Assembly (NCBI RefSeq): GCF_000832985.1
Contig: NZ_CP009921.1
Coordinates: 62,001-126,000, forward strand
Length of the DNA: 64,000 nucleotides
Direction: 5' to 3'
From: Priestia megaterium NBRC 15308 = ATCC 14581
GTDB lineage: Bacteria; Bacillota; Bacilli; Bacillales; Bacillaceae_H
The notes under the pieces were generated by a model that was not told the origin of the DNA, ran no database searches, and saw only the letters and a program-made list of their open reading frames with translations. Shown here piece after piece: positions 15,730 to 24,792 of the stretch. The translations under genes and the position numbers were made by a program. How positions within the stretch are numbered: the first letter of the stretch is position 1; every line of letters begins with the position of its first letter.

Positions 15730-18700
15730 CTAATCTACAATCGATTTAATACTATCAGCGTTATGTACTCTCAGTAATTGATAACCAATTCCTGCTAAAC
15801 CTGTAAATAAACCAATAGATTCAAATCCTTCTGTGGATCTTAACATAAATTTATTTTTATTATTAGCCCGTTTTACTACATTAGCGACTATATTTCTAGC
15901 TATTTGCACATCTTCTTCATTTTGGTTATATTCATATTTCTTTAGAAAGTATTCAGTAACGGCTATATTCCCATGGCAAATTCCATCGTCTTTAAGCATA
16001 TCCATATTGAATAATAATGGTTCCAAGCTCTGAATAACTTTACTTTCATCGGAGAGAGAGAGTAAACTTCTAATTTCAATTTCTGCTATTAGTATCCCTA
16101 CTATGCCTCTACACCAAGAAAAGTTCAATCTTAAGGATTCTTGATCATATTGATTTTTGAAATTAGAATGAAATTCTTTATAAAAAATTTCCCCATACTT
16201 ATAGTAACGACTATTATTTGTACATTTCCATAGCCTGAAGAATACTAAAGCCGTTGATATTGAACCATGTCCAAAACTCAAGTCGTTTTTAAGTTCCTCT
16301 TTATCCGGAATAACTATAAATTTTTCAGCAAACTTAATAGCTAAAGACAAATAGCTAGTGTCTTTAGTGTTTTTATAAATACTTAACAAAGAATTTATTA
16401 AACTAGTAGGACCATTTAAATAATCAACATTATTAATACTAAAATCATTAGTATCTATATAGTTGAGCTGTGTTTTTAAAAGGCTTTTCAATTCTCTCGG
16501 TAATTTTTGGGTTTTCATCTTTGAAGCTGCGTGTATAATGCCTACAAGACCACTAGTTAATCCTAATTCGTTTTTCAAGATATTGTGATTAACTGTATTT
16601 ATAACCTTGTTGGCATAACTTAGATATTTTTCATTTTTAGTTTCTTTATACAGTGTCTGAAAAAATAAATATATACCTGATAAGCCATCATAAAAATCAT
16701 CATTTACCATACCTACAGCCCAGCTATCCTCTAATTCTGGATTAATGGTAATCCACATAATTTTATCGTCACTAACAATAGCATTTTCAATCATACTATC
16801 AGCTATATTGCTTGCCATTTCTTTTAAATCTATATTCACTAAACTATCGCTAGTAATTAGCTTAGATGAATCTTCTATGTGCTCTTTTTGAGGGTAAAAG
16901 CCTAGAGAGATATTGATTACAGAAATTTGTTTCTGAATTTCTTCTACTGTCAGGTTATTTATCTTATTTAAGACCAATTCTTGACCATTGTAGTTTTGAA
17001 TCGGTTTTTTTAGTTTAAAGTCACTTGATAAAATATTGCGAGTACCAATCTGATTGAAAAAGATTGGAATATCATTAATAAGCATATCTTGTACTTCGTA
17101 TTTAATAATTTCTTTATCTTTAAATGGGTGCCCCCACATATTTTCAAATACTTTTTCTCTATCAAGCATGTCTTCTAGCAAATCAGGATGATTAGAATTC
17201 TGTAAAATATTACCATACTGACTAGTGTCTCTCACAATAACTCGCACGATTTTATTTTCAGCAGAATTTATTATTGAGATTAAATCATCTTTATTGTTAA
17301 GTGCGATATCACATATATTTCTAAAACCTTTTAATAATTCATTAACGAAATTCTTATACCCAATTTTTTTATTTGAATTTTCTAGATAAGGAATATTATT
17401 AGAATCAGTAGTAGAAAATTCCAAATACTCATATCTCATCTGATCTGTTCCTACATTGATAGGTTGTAATATCTTTTTGTTAATTTTTATTCCTTTTCCA
17501 TCTAGTGCACTTAAATCCATACCTACTATATCTTCTCGATCGCTTGGCGCATTGTAAGGTAATAACATTGTAGAAGTCACATTTTGAAAGATACGTAAAA
17601 ATGATTCTTGAAAGATAGAGTCATTTTCAATTGCATGAGTTATAGGTTGCTGAAAAAGAGTCTCTAAATCTATTACAATTGGATGCTCACCATTCGCTAT
17701 AAGGTTTTCCATATGGATATCAGAAGCGTTTAACAAATATAGAACGCCGATTAACTGACCAAACCTTTGGTAATATTTGGAAAATTGATTCTCTTCGGTA
17801 CATCCTTCATATGAAATATATTCTTCAAAAGCATAGTGTTTAGTATATAAGCCTTGAATAGTTTTCATCTCTAAAATATTTTCGTTATTGTTAAAATAAC
17901 TAATAATCTTATTATAAGTTGTACTTAATTCTATATTTTTTGGTTTGTATACAACTTTATGTACATCATTAAATGTTAGCTCTATAACGGTATTTCCTTT
18001 ATTATGTGTATCGCCTTGTCCTATCTTCATTTTTGTTAATAAAAGAGGTGGTTCTATATTAAATTTCTCTAATATTTGGCTTTCATGCTTTCTTATTCTT
18101 AAAAATAAATTCTTTATATTTTCAAGAAAATTGAATGTTATCGTAGTTAAAATTCTAGTTAATACAATATATTTGTCATAAAAGCTAATTAATTTTTTCT
18201 TTGATTTATATTGGCTAATAAAAGACAAAAATCTATCTTCAGAGGTTTCTCCAATTAGTTTATTATTATCTCTATCTAAGTTTAACTCTAAAATTATTGA
18301 TTTTTGTGCAATTTCTAAAATTGAAACAGCGAATTGTTCCACCATTTCTTTAATAGTGTTTTCTGAAAAATTACTGTAATAGTTTTCATGAGATGATAAC
18401 TCAGTAGTTTCTTTATACACAAAATCGATAAATGGCCTCAGTATAAATAGCAGACCAGCATTTTCCTTGTTCAAAATCCGACCTTCATCAAGATTCTCTA
18501 TAATTTCACTAAATTGTTGATACCATAGGCTATTTAGAACTTTATGCTTGTACAAATTTATAAGTTCTTCATCAGGATTTTTTTCTACAGCTAATGAAAA
18601 AATATTTTTGTCGTAATGATTAAGCTTCAACATTTCATTAAAGTCTTCATCAGATAAAATACTCATTTCAGAACGCCAATTTGTTAAAGCCTTATGGTGA

Positions 18701-18780
18701 GGTTGGTGTGTCCCCTCCCACTCCTTAATTAGATTATAACGTTCCCTTATATTCAGTGAGTTATGTACATTTGTTAACAT
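15730..18780 (-). CDS. lanM: Class II lanthionine synthetase (LanM)
   Basis: 1016 residues. The N-terminal two thirds are the DUF4135 dehydratase domain, with its kinase-like motifs (VVYKPKNIELS, NASDIHMENLIANGEHPIVIDLETLF). The C-terminal third is the LanC-like cyclase with zinc ligands Cys890 (FSWCRG), Cys935 and His936 (GICHGN), and GLFTGLAGIGYQLL near the end. It dehydrates Ser/Thr via phosphorylation and couples Cys to the products. Only one LanM is present, so it should modify both precursor peptides, as in the carnolysin and bicereucin systems. ATG start. Confidence 0.95.
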   Translation of the reverse strand: MLTNVHNSLNIRERYNLIKEWEGTHQPHHKALTNWRSEMSILSDEDFNEMLKLNHYDKNIFSLAVEKNPDEELINLYKHKVLNSLWYQQFSEIIENLDEGRILNKENAGLLFILRPFIDFVYKETTELSSHENYYSNFSENTIKEMVEQFAVSILEIAQKSIILELNLDRDNNKLIGETSEDRFLSFISQYKSKKKLISFYDKYIVLTRILTTITFNFLENIKNLFLRIRKHESQILEKFNIEPPLLLTKMKIGQGDTHNKGNTVIELTFNDVHKVVYKPKNIELSTTYNKIISYFNNNENILEMKTIQGLYTKHYAFEEYISYEGCTEENQFSKYYQRFGQLIGVLYLLNASDIHMENLIANGEHPIVIDLETLFQQPITHAIENDSIFQESFLRIFQNVTSTMLLPYNAPSDREDIVGMDLSALDGKGIKINKKILQPINVGTDQMRYEYLEFSTTDSNNIPYLENSNKKIGYKNFVNELLKGFRNICDIALNNKDDLISIINSAENKIVRVIVRDTSQYGNILQNSNHPDLLEDMLDREKVFENMWGHPFKDKEIIKYEVQDMLINDIPIFFNQIGTRNILSSDFKLKKPIQNYNGQELVLNKINNLTVEEIQKQISVINISLGFYPQKEHIEDSSKLITSDSLVNIDLKEMASNIADSMIENAIVSDDKIMWITINPELEDSWAVGMVNDDFYDGLSGIYLFFQTLYKETKNEKYLSYANKVINTVNHNILKNELGLTSGLVGIIHAASKMKTQKLPRELKSLLKTQLNYIDTNDFSINNVDYLNGPTSLINSLLSIYKNTKDTSYLSLAIKFAEKFIVIPDKEELKNDLSFGHGSISTALVFFRLWKCTNNSRYYKYGEIFYKEFHSNFKNQYDQESLRLNFSWCRGIVGILIAEIEIRSLLSLSDESKVIQSLEPLLFNMDMLKDDGICHGNIAVTEYFLKKYEYNQNEEDVQIARNIVANVVKRANNKNKFMLRSTEGFESIGLFTGLAGIGYQLLRVHNADSIKSIVD

Positions 18781-18794
18781 AATGTAATTCCCTT

Positions 18795-19505
18795 CTAATA
18801 GACAGTTGTTTTATTTATATAATCATTTAAAGTCTCACTATCAAATAAACCATTTTCTAACCAGTATCGGTACTCAAAATTATCTTCAGGGTAAGCTCTA
18901 ATAATAGATTTTAAAGTTTGAAAAGTTGCTTCATGCTTTTCATTTATTTCAACTTTAAAATCACTATCATTTAATAATTTAATGCTTTCTTTTAAACTAT
19001 TAACAGATAATATATGTTCTTCTGGATCTTGATTTAAGAATACTTCAGAATTAACAATTGTAGCTCCCATGAAAGAAAACACTTTATATAAGTAGTCCTC
19101 AACTAAATCTCCACCATTACTTTCTGCAGTTACTATAGTAATTACAGGTTTACACACCAGTTTCAATATATGACCCCAATAAGATAATCGATCAATAAAA
19201 ATTTTCGCATCAGATGATACGTTATGGGAATAAACTGGAGTAGCAAAGATTATCAAATCAGCCTTTTCTAGGTATCTCTTTAATTCTTCACCATAGTCAT
19301 TTTCTAGAGCATCTGAGGGGCAAAAGCCATTATTAAAACAGTTTTTACATCCTGTAGAATGAAGTAATGGCTTACTTATGGGGTCAAAAAGTTCTAGTTT
19401 AAAGTCTGGATAAAATTGATTTATATGTATTTTTAATTCATTTATAATTTGATTCGTACGTGATAGAGGGTTTCTCGATCCTGAGTAGAGTAATATATTT
19501 TTCAT
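18795..19505 (-). CDS. NAD(P)H-dependent flavin reductase, putative LanJ
   Basis: 236 residues of the flavodoxin-like NADPH-dependent FMN reductase fold: ILLYSGSRNPLSRTNQII for the FMN phosphate, then GCKNCFNNGFCPSDAL and LIIFATPVYSHNVSSDAKIFIDRLSYW. In lantibiotic clusters such flavin enzymes (class LanJ_B, as in carnolysin and bicereucin) reduce dehydroalanine and dehydrobutyrine to D-Ala and D-aminobutyrate. The position between the precursor genes and lanM, 15 bp from lanM, supports that role. Alternatively it could be an iron-sulfur flavoprotein; the Cys-rich stretch leaves that open. Confidence 0.8.
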   Translation of the reverse strand: MKNILLYSGSRNPLSRTNQIINELKIHINQFYPDFKLELFDPISKPLLHSTGCKNCFNNGFCPSDALENDYGEELKRYLEKADLIIFATPVYSHNVSSDAKIFIDRLSYWGHILKLVCKPVITIVTAESNGGDLVEDYLYKVFSFMGATIVNSEVFLNQDPEEHILSVNSLKESIKLLNDSDFKVEINEKHEATFQTLKSIIRAYPEDNFEYRYWLENGLFDSETLNDYINKTTVY

Positions 19506-19578
19506 AAAAGCACCTCATTAAAAATTTCTCTATAAAAAGATTGAGATAATTCTAAAATTATCTCAATCTTTTGTTTTA

Positions 19579-19764
19579 CTATTTATTATCCTTACCACAT
19601 CTGAATTCAGCCGATGCTATGTAAGAAGCTACAAAACTTGCTAAAAGTGTAGTTGCAGGAGTAGTGCGTGGGGTCACCCCAGAAGCACCATAAATATTTT
19701 CCATTTCGGATTTATTAAGTTTTTTCATGCTTAGACCTACCGTATGTTCAGTAGTTTTAGACAT
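19579..19764 (-). CDS. Lantibiotic precursor peptide 1 (61 aa)
   Basis: ATG at 19764 behind AGGAGTG. The leader ends in LNKSEMENIYGASGV, shared almost exactly with peptide 2, and carries the GA/S processing site for LanT. A short linker GVTPR follows, then a core beginning TTPATTLLASFVASYIASAE with just one Cys near the C-terminus. With many Ser/Thr and only one Cys, most dehydrated residues cannot form thioether rings and are candidates for reduction to D-amino acids by the flavin enzyme. It is the likely Cys-poor partner of a two-peptide lantibiotic. Confidence 0.88.
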   Translation of the reverse strand: MSKTTEHTVGLSMKKLNKSEMENIYGASGVTPRTTPATTLLASFVASYIASAEFRCGKDNK

Positions 19765-19776
19765 TATAAACACTCC

Positions 19777-19983
19777 TTACCCTAGGCAATCTTTATTGTA
19801 AGATACCAAACCACTAATAGCAGAGATAGTAGATGCACATTTTGCACTGCTGATTCTAGAAACTACGATTACTGTTGGATGAGTCCTAGTATCCACCCCA
19901 GAAGCACCATAAATGTTTTCCATTTCGGATTTGTTAAGTTTCTTCATGCTTAGACCTACTACGTTTTCTTTTAAATTACTCAT
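19777..19983 (-). CDS. Lantibiotic precursor peptide 2 (68 aa)
   Basis: ATG at 19983 behind AAGAAGGGTTGAGAGT; a longer frame upstream is unlikely. The leader contains the same VVGLSMKKLNKSEMENIYGAS block as peptide 1, followed by GVDTR and a core starting THPTVIVVSRISSAKCASTI with two Cys and seven Ser/Thr after the first Thr. It should form two (methyl)lanthionine rings. The two genes are 12 bp apart and first in the operon. The duplicated leader implies that one LanM and one LanT serve both. Confidence 0.88.
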   Translation of the reverse strand: MSNLKENVVGLSMKKLNKSEMENIYGASGVDTRTHPTVIVVSRISSAKCASTISAISGLVSYNKDCLG

Positions 19984-20043
19984 ACTCTCAACCCTTCTTT
20001 CCATTTTTTTAGAAATAATTGTAATTTGTTGGTACCTGAGCAC

Positions 20044-20613
20044 CTACAGGACCCATTATATTTATAAAAATTACTTTTTTCAACCCAAATATAGGAAAAA
20101 AAATAAAGAGATGGAAAGAGAAAAAAATTCACAAAAAATATACATTATAGGTATTATTTTACTGTATAAATGTAAAAAAACACATAATTATGTAAATATT
20201 GGGATTATAATATACCTTTTAACCCTCTCTAAAAAAGAACCGAATTCACTATTTAATGGAATTTTATTTCATTTCTTTTTTTCAAAAAAACACTATCATA
20301 ACAACCAACATCGTTAATTGTCAAATAAAGTATATATTTGTTTTTTATAAAAAAACTCAAAAAAAAATTACTTTTGAATTTTTATTCGAATTGTATTATT
20401 ATAGAAATTTTGGATTGTTTAGTTAAATTTCTATGATTTCCTTCGAAATTAAGGAACTAATCTGTTTTTTTGTAAAAAAAGCTGCAAAATCAATTTAAAG
20501 ATTTTGCAGCTTTTTTATTCTGAATATGAACAAAAATATATATATTAATTTTATTTTAAACTTAAACATTTAAATAATTATTTGAAAGAAATAATTTGAA
20601 CAAATACTTTCGC
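20044..20613. promoter_or_regulatory. Lantibiotic operon promoter region, AT-rich
   Basis: 570 bp without a credible gene between the lantibiotic operon and the XRE gene. The minus-strand promoter for the precursor genes must lie here, but the region is so AT-rich that I cannot single out one -35/-10 pair. A strong hairpin at 20475-20516 separates the two transcription units. Confidence 0.5.
20475..20516. terminator. Bidirectional terminator between XRE operon and precursor genes
   Basis: 17-bp perfect inverted repeat AAAAAAGCTGCAAAATC / GATTTTGCAGCTTTTTT with an 8-nt loop. Confidence 0.8.
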
Positions 20614-20808
20614 TTAATAATGTTCAAATACTTCGTCAATACTTTTTTCTAAAACTTTGCAAATCTTAAAGGCAAGTTCTAATGAAGGGCTATACTTATT
20701 TTTCTCAACTGCAGATATTGTTTGTCTTGTAACACCTACTAATTTGGCTAATTCATCTTGAGAAATATCCTTAGCAGCTCTATACATTTTTATCTTATTA
20801 TTGAGCAT
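20614..20808 (-). CDS. XRE-family transcriptional regulator (64 aa)
   Basis: A compact Cro/CI helix-turn-helix: MLNNKIKMYRAAKDISQDELAKLVGVTRQTISAVEKNKYSPSLELAFKICKVL, almost the whole protein. Such 64-68-residue repressors are often paired with a small membrane protein, as here: the gene 25 bp upstream encodes a three- to four-helix protein. A role in controlling the lantibiotic cluster is inferred from position only. Confidence 0.85.
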   Translation of the reverse strand: MLNNKIKMYRAAKDISQDELAKLVGVTRQTISAVEKNKYSPSLELAFKICKVLEKSIDEVFEHY

Positions 20809-20833
20809 TTTTTCACCTCATGATGCTTTTAGT

Positions 20834-21124
20834 TTACCCCATTTTTTTATTTAAAATGAATATGAATAACGAGTTAACAAGTGACATTAACGCTATGATA
20901 ATTACAAGGAAGTTAAACACATTCTTAGGATCAATATACCCGTTTAAATAAAAGATTGAAAAAAAACCTAACAAAATATAAGTGAATGAGAATGAATACT
21001 TGGAAGATTTACCTATAATTTTTTCACTTCGCTCGTCCTTTTTGTTTTTATCTACATAATAGGCCCAATAAAAAATAGATAATAATAAAACAGCAGTACC
21101 AATTTTAGCTATTACGGTTAACAT
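20834..21124 (-). CDS. Small multi-helix membrane protein (96 aa), XRE partner
   Basis: ATG at 21124 behind GGAGGGGTG; the frame continues 5 codons upstream without support. Three to four hydrophobic helices (LTVIAKIGTAVLLLSIFYWAYYV, YSFSFTYILLGFFSIFYL, VFNFLVIIIALMSLVNSLFIFIL) with a basic loop between the first two. Resembles DUF2178-like membrane proteins linked to XRE repressors. It could sense envelope state or add immunity; unproven. Confidence 0.65.
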   Translation of the reverse strand: MLTVIAKIGTAVLLLSIFYWAYYVDKNKKDERSEKIIGKSSKYSFSFTYILLGFFSIFYLNGYIDPKNVFNFLVIIIALMSLVNSLFIFILNKKMG

Positions 21125-21306
21125 AAAACACCCCTCCAATTAATAACTATATACAGTATATAATTTTTTTTACAAAATGTAAAATTTTTTTTACTATAGG
21201 TTAATTTTATTTTACATATATGATATCTTAGGAAAGGAAATAAATAACTTTAAAGTTTATGTTTCTATAGTCTAATCAACAAATATTTAATTCTAGGAGG
21301 GCTATT

Positions 21307-22407
21307 ATGCTTTTTTTTAAAAAACCAACTATCATTATTTTACTTTTAGCCGTTTTATCATTTTTTAGTGGTTTGTTAGGGGACGGAGTGAAATCAATTG
21401 TCATAGAAGTATGGACTCTGGTTCTAATTTGGTTCATTGCTGTGACGACACATGAAGTAGGTCACGTCTTATTTGGACTAATAGCGAAACTAAAATTTCA
21501 ATTTTTAGTCGTAGGGCCAATTACGGTTCGCTCAGTAAATAATAAGCTTAAAATCTCTGAAAATAAATCATGGTTATATTTCGGTGGAATAGTATTATTT
21601 TCACCATATTCTTTTGAAAATCAGAGTCTTTCTAAAAAATGGGCTATTATGACTATTGGTGGACCTCTAATTAGTTTATTTAACTTTTTATTATTTTTCA
21701 GTTTATACAAAATGATAGGATCTAATTATCTCTTGAACTTTTATGTTTTGCACTTTTTAATACTGATAGCTACTATTATTCCCATTAAAACAAAATCCTA
21801 TATGACCGATGGTGCAATGTTTTTAATTCTTTTAAAAAATAATAATAAAGCAAAACAACACTTATTTAATGTACTAATAGCGAAAGAACTTCTCAGTGAT
21901 AAACGACCTAGAGATTGGCAACCTGAAATAATCAATGTATGCTGTGAAAAAAATAAGGTTATTGAGGATATAAATAAAAAAATTAGTGAAGTTACGCTAT
22001 TATTTTACTACTTTGCAGATAAAGGAAAATTTGAAAAAGCACGTAGCATTTTAAAACCTATTAATAAGGAGTCTATTTCTAATAATATTGCACTGGGTTT
22101 TTTACATAGCTCATACATAGCATGTGAATTCTTAGACAAAGAAGAGCAATGTGACTTAGAAAATATGACAACTCATTTTCAAGCTGTATCTAAATTCGAT
22201 TTGTATTCTTATTACAGGTCGCTTGCTATTATTAAATATTTAGAAGAGAAACATGAAATAGTTTTGAAATATGTACAAAAAGCAGAAAAAGAACTGGCAA
22301 CTGCAGAAAAAGGCACTTTAGGCTTTTGGAGTGTTGAACGTCAGTTATTTGAGGATATAAAAGTAATAATTTTAAATGAAGGCAAAAGAATAGATATTGA
22401 ATTGTAG
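21307..22407 (+). CDS. M50-like membrane metalloprotease
   Basis: 366 residues, ATG behind GGAGGG. Membrane helices at the N-terminus frame the zinc motif THEVGHVLFGL (HExxH, about residues 49-53), and a second motif YMTDGAMFLIL (about 165) supplies the DG aspartate typical of site-2 protease family M50. The C-terminal ~180 residues are soluble, helical and TPR-like. Proteins of this type occur in bacteriocin loci as putative immunity or processing factors. It is divergent from the XRE pair and upstream of the LytTR/ABC genes. Confidence 0.65.
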   Translation: MLFFKKPTIIILLLAVLSFFSGLLGDGVKSIVIEVWTLVLIWFIAVTTHEVGHVLFGLIAKLKFQFLVVGPITVRSVNNKLKISENKSWLYFGGIVLFSPYSFENQSLSKKWAIMTIGGPLISLFNFLLFFSLYKMIGSNYLLNFYVLHFLILIATIIPIKTKSYMTDGAMFLILLKNNNKAKQHLFNVLIAKELLSDKRPRDWQPEIINVCCEKNKVIEDINKKISEVTLLFYYFADKGKFEKARSILKPINKESISNNIALGFLHSSYIACEFLDKEEQCDLENMTTHFQAVSKFDLYSYYRSLAIIKYLEEKHEIVLKYVQKAEKELATAEKGTLGFWSVERQLFEDIKVIILNEGKRIDIEL

Positions 22408-22644
22408 TAAGATTCTTCGTTTAACATTTCCGGTTTTAGATATCACGTAGAATATTGGAATAAATCCTAAACCATAACTAAAATTATATTAAAAAGGTAT
22501 CATATAGTGATTATTGGAAAGCATTTTTAACACTCATTCAAAGATTCATTTTGCGAACAGGATAAATATCACTTGAACAGTGCTAGTTTAATTGTCTATA
22601 TAAGAGTTTTAAAATAGGTATATTCTAAGTTAGGAGTATTTTAA

Positions 22645-23751
22645 ATGGGGTTATTAAGTATAAGGGATTTGGAAAAAAGTATTGGAAATAATATTTTATT
22701 TTCTTGTGTGAATTTAGAAATTGATAAGGGAGAAATTGTTGCAATTAGGTGTAACCATGAACTTGGTAATCAACTTATAAACATGATAACAGGAAATTTA
22801 CCAGTATCAACTGGCGAAATACTGCTTAATAATATTTCTTTAAATACTAATTTTAAAAAACTCTGTAGGAATGTCGGGGTAGCTTTTTTAGATGAATTAT
22901 TTTATGAACGTCTTAATTCAAAACAATACCTCGCTTTTTTTAAACAGCTTTACCAAGTAGAAGCAGATATTGATTCTTTACTTAAAGAAGTCGGGCTACT
23001 AGAGAGGAAAAAGATTAAAATAAATAACCTTACTTTTTCTGAGAAAAAACGCCTACAGGTTGCTAGAGTTATTTTACCTCAACCTGATCTTATTATATTT
23101 GAAGAACCTAATCAAAATGTTGATATAGAAAGTAAAATAATTATTCAAAAAATAATTACAGAATTAGGAAAGCAACAAAAGGCTGTTTTAATAATCACTA
23201 GTTATTTTGAAAATGCTATTACCTTGGCTGACAATGTATATAGCTTAGATAAAAATGGTTTTAAAAAAATTGAAGTGATAGATGAAAATAAAGAATCAAT
23301 AATAAATAGCTTTCTAAAAGAATCAAATACTGAAAAAGCAACATTTAAAAATAATGCATCTTTGTCATCAAGTAATTCTGAAAAAAAAGAACCACTGTCT
23401 TTAACTATGCAAGTGCGATTTGAGAAGATCCCTGCCAAAGTAAATGAAAAAATTATTTTATTTAATCCAACTGAAATCGAATTTATCGAGAGTAACGAAG
23501 GCGTTGCAAACTTACATGTTAATGGAGAAGTTTTTCCGTGCTCATATACTTTAAATGAATTATTCAATCGATTGGAGGCATTTGGATTTTTTCGATGCCA
23601 TCGTTCTTATATTGTAAATTTACAAAAAGTTAGAGAAGTGATCACATGGACCCGAAACAGTTACAGTCTAATCCTTGATGATCATGAGAAAAGTTCAATA
23701 CCTTTATCCAAAGGTAAATTAGGTGAATTAAAAGAAATTATTGGACTTTAA
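22645..23751 (+). CDS. ABC ATPase-like domain fused to a LytTR DNA-binding domain
   Basis: 368 residues. Residues 1-215 align with an ABC ATPase but the Walker A is destroyed (AIRCNHELGNQ in place of GxxGxGKS/T) and the signature is degenerate (TFSEKKRLQVARV), while Walker B is kept (LIIFEEPNQNVD). Residues ~255-368 are a LytTR domain (FNPTEIEFIESNEGVANLHV, GFFRCHRSYIVNLQKV). It is probably a transcription regulator that senses by nucleotide-independent contact with the ABC transporter encoded next. Direct repeats that could bind it lie at 23805-23833, before that transporter. ATG behind TAGGAG. Confidence 0.8.
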   Translation: MGLLSIRDLEKSIGNNILFSCVNLEIDKGEIVAIRCNHELGNQLINMITGNLPVSTGEILLNNISLNTNFKKLCRNVGVAFLDELFYERLNSKQYLAFFKQLYQVEADIDSLLKEVGLLERKKIKINNLTFSEKKRLQVARVILPQPDLIIFEEPNQNVDIESKIIIQKIITELGKQQKAVLIITSYFENAITLADNVYSLDKNGFKKIEVIDENKESIINSFLKESNTEKATFKNNASLSSSNSEKKEPLSLTMQVRFEKIPAKVNEKIILFNPTEIEFIESNEGVANLHVNGEVFPCSYTLNELFNRLEAFGFFRCHRSYIVNLQKVREVITWTRNSYSLILDDHEKSSIPLSKGKLGELKEIIGL

Positions 23752-23804
23752 TTCACAAATAGAACACTTTTTATGTCTTTATTTAATTCTTCAACAGGAA
23801 AATG

Positions 23805-23833
23805 TAGGTCATTCATCCTTAAAATAGATCATT
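23805..23833 (+). promoter_or_regulatory. Direct repeat, candidate LytTR-binding site
   Basis: TAGGTCATT and TAGATCATT, repeated with a 20-bp period about 110 bp upstream of the ABC transporter genes. LytTR regulators bind 9-bp direct repeats with about 21-bp spacing, so this is suggestive, not conclusive. Confidence 0.4.
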
Positions 23834-23946
23834 TTATCGTTAAATATACTCTCTTTAAGCTGATTTTAATGTGAATATTCTTATTAATAGTTAGACTAAA
23901 TTTTGTAAAGTTATTCAATTAAAATTTGAGTTAAGGGGATGTGGAG

Positions 23947-24792
23947 ATGGAAAATATAATAGAAGTTAGAAATCTAACTAAAGCATTTAGTAATAAAGTC
24001 GTCCTAAAAGACATTAATTTTGAAGTTAGAAAGGGCGAAACATTTGGCTTTCTAGGACCAAGTGGTTCTGGGAAAACTACAACTATAAAAATACTAACTT
24101 CGCAATTACTACATACTAAAGGTGAAATTAATATTTTTAATCAACCTTTGGAAAAACAAAAAAATTATTATTATTTAAAAAGGGTTGGAATCTTGACAGA
24201 TAATAGTACTCTTTATGATCGGCTTTCTGTTTACGATAATCTTCTCTTATACTGCAAATTATATGGCGTAAGTAGCAAACGCATTGATGAAGTATTAAAA
24301 GATGTAAACCTCCTTAAAGACAAAAAAACAGTCGTACTAAAGCTTTCCAAAGGAATGAAACAACGTGTTGTACTAGCTCGAGCCTTACTTCATAAACCGG
24401 AAATATTATTTTTAGATGAACCAACCTCTGCACTTGATCCAGTGAATACTAAACATATCTACGAGGGTCTGAAAAGGTTGAATAGAGAAGGAACTACTAT
24501 CTTTTTAACTACTCATGACATGTCTGAAGCTGAGGAACTGTGTGATAGAGTAGCATTCCTTGATCAAGGAAAAATAAAATTATTAGACAGCCCTCGAAAT
24601 TTACGTTTAAAGTTTAGTAAAGGATCTATTTCTCTTACCTTAAAGGATGGGAAAACCCTGACAGTAAAAAATGATGAAGAAGGTGGAAAACAAATTTATA
24701 ATTATATAACTAATGATGAACTAATTTCTATACATTCAAACGAGCCAACTTTAGGAGATATTTTTGTACAATTAACAGGGAGTGAACTATAA
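23947..24792 (+). CDS. ABC transporter ATPase, probable lantibiotic immunity
   Basis: 281 residues from the ATG 8 nt behind AAGGGG. Intact ABC ATPase: Walker A GPSGSGKTT, Q-loop region, signature LSKGMKQRVVLARAL, Walker B ILFLDEPTSALDP and H-loop LTTHDM. The C-terminal extension is short. It overlaps the permease gene by 1 nt. A single ATPase with one ABC-2 permease next to a lantibiotic cluster fits the LanFE(G) self-immunity exporter. Confidence 0.88.
   Translation: MENIIEVRNLTKAFSNKVVLKDINFEVRKGETFGFLGPSGSGKTTTIKILTSQLLHTKGEINIFNQPLEKQKNYYYLKRVGILTDNSTLYDRLSVYDNLLLYCKLYGVSSKRIDEVLKDVNLLKDKKTVVLKLSKGMKQRVVLARALLHKPEILFLDEPTSALDPVNTKHIYEGLKRLNREGTTIFLTTHDMSEAEELCDRVAFLDQGKIKLLDSPRNLRLKFSKGSISLTLKDGKTLTVKNDEEGGKQIYNYITNDELISIHSNEPTLGDIFVQLTGSEL

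Noticed and set aside
18771-18798. Left-arm match TGTTAACATAA followed by TGTAAT at the start of lanM
   Set aside because: The match is made by the start codon and first codons of lanM, the right half matches only 4 of 11, and the conserved flank is missing.
21112-21139. Left-arm match GGTTAACATAA at the start of the XRE-partner gene
   Set aside because: Overlaps a start codon and RBS, and the right arm does not match.
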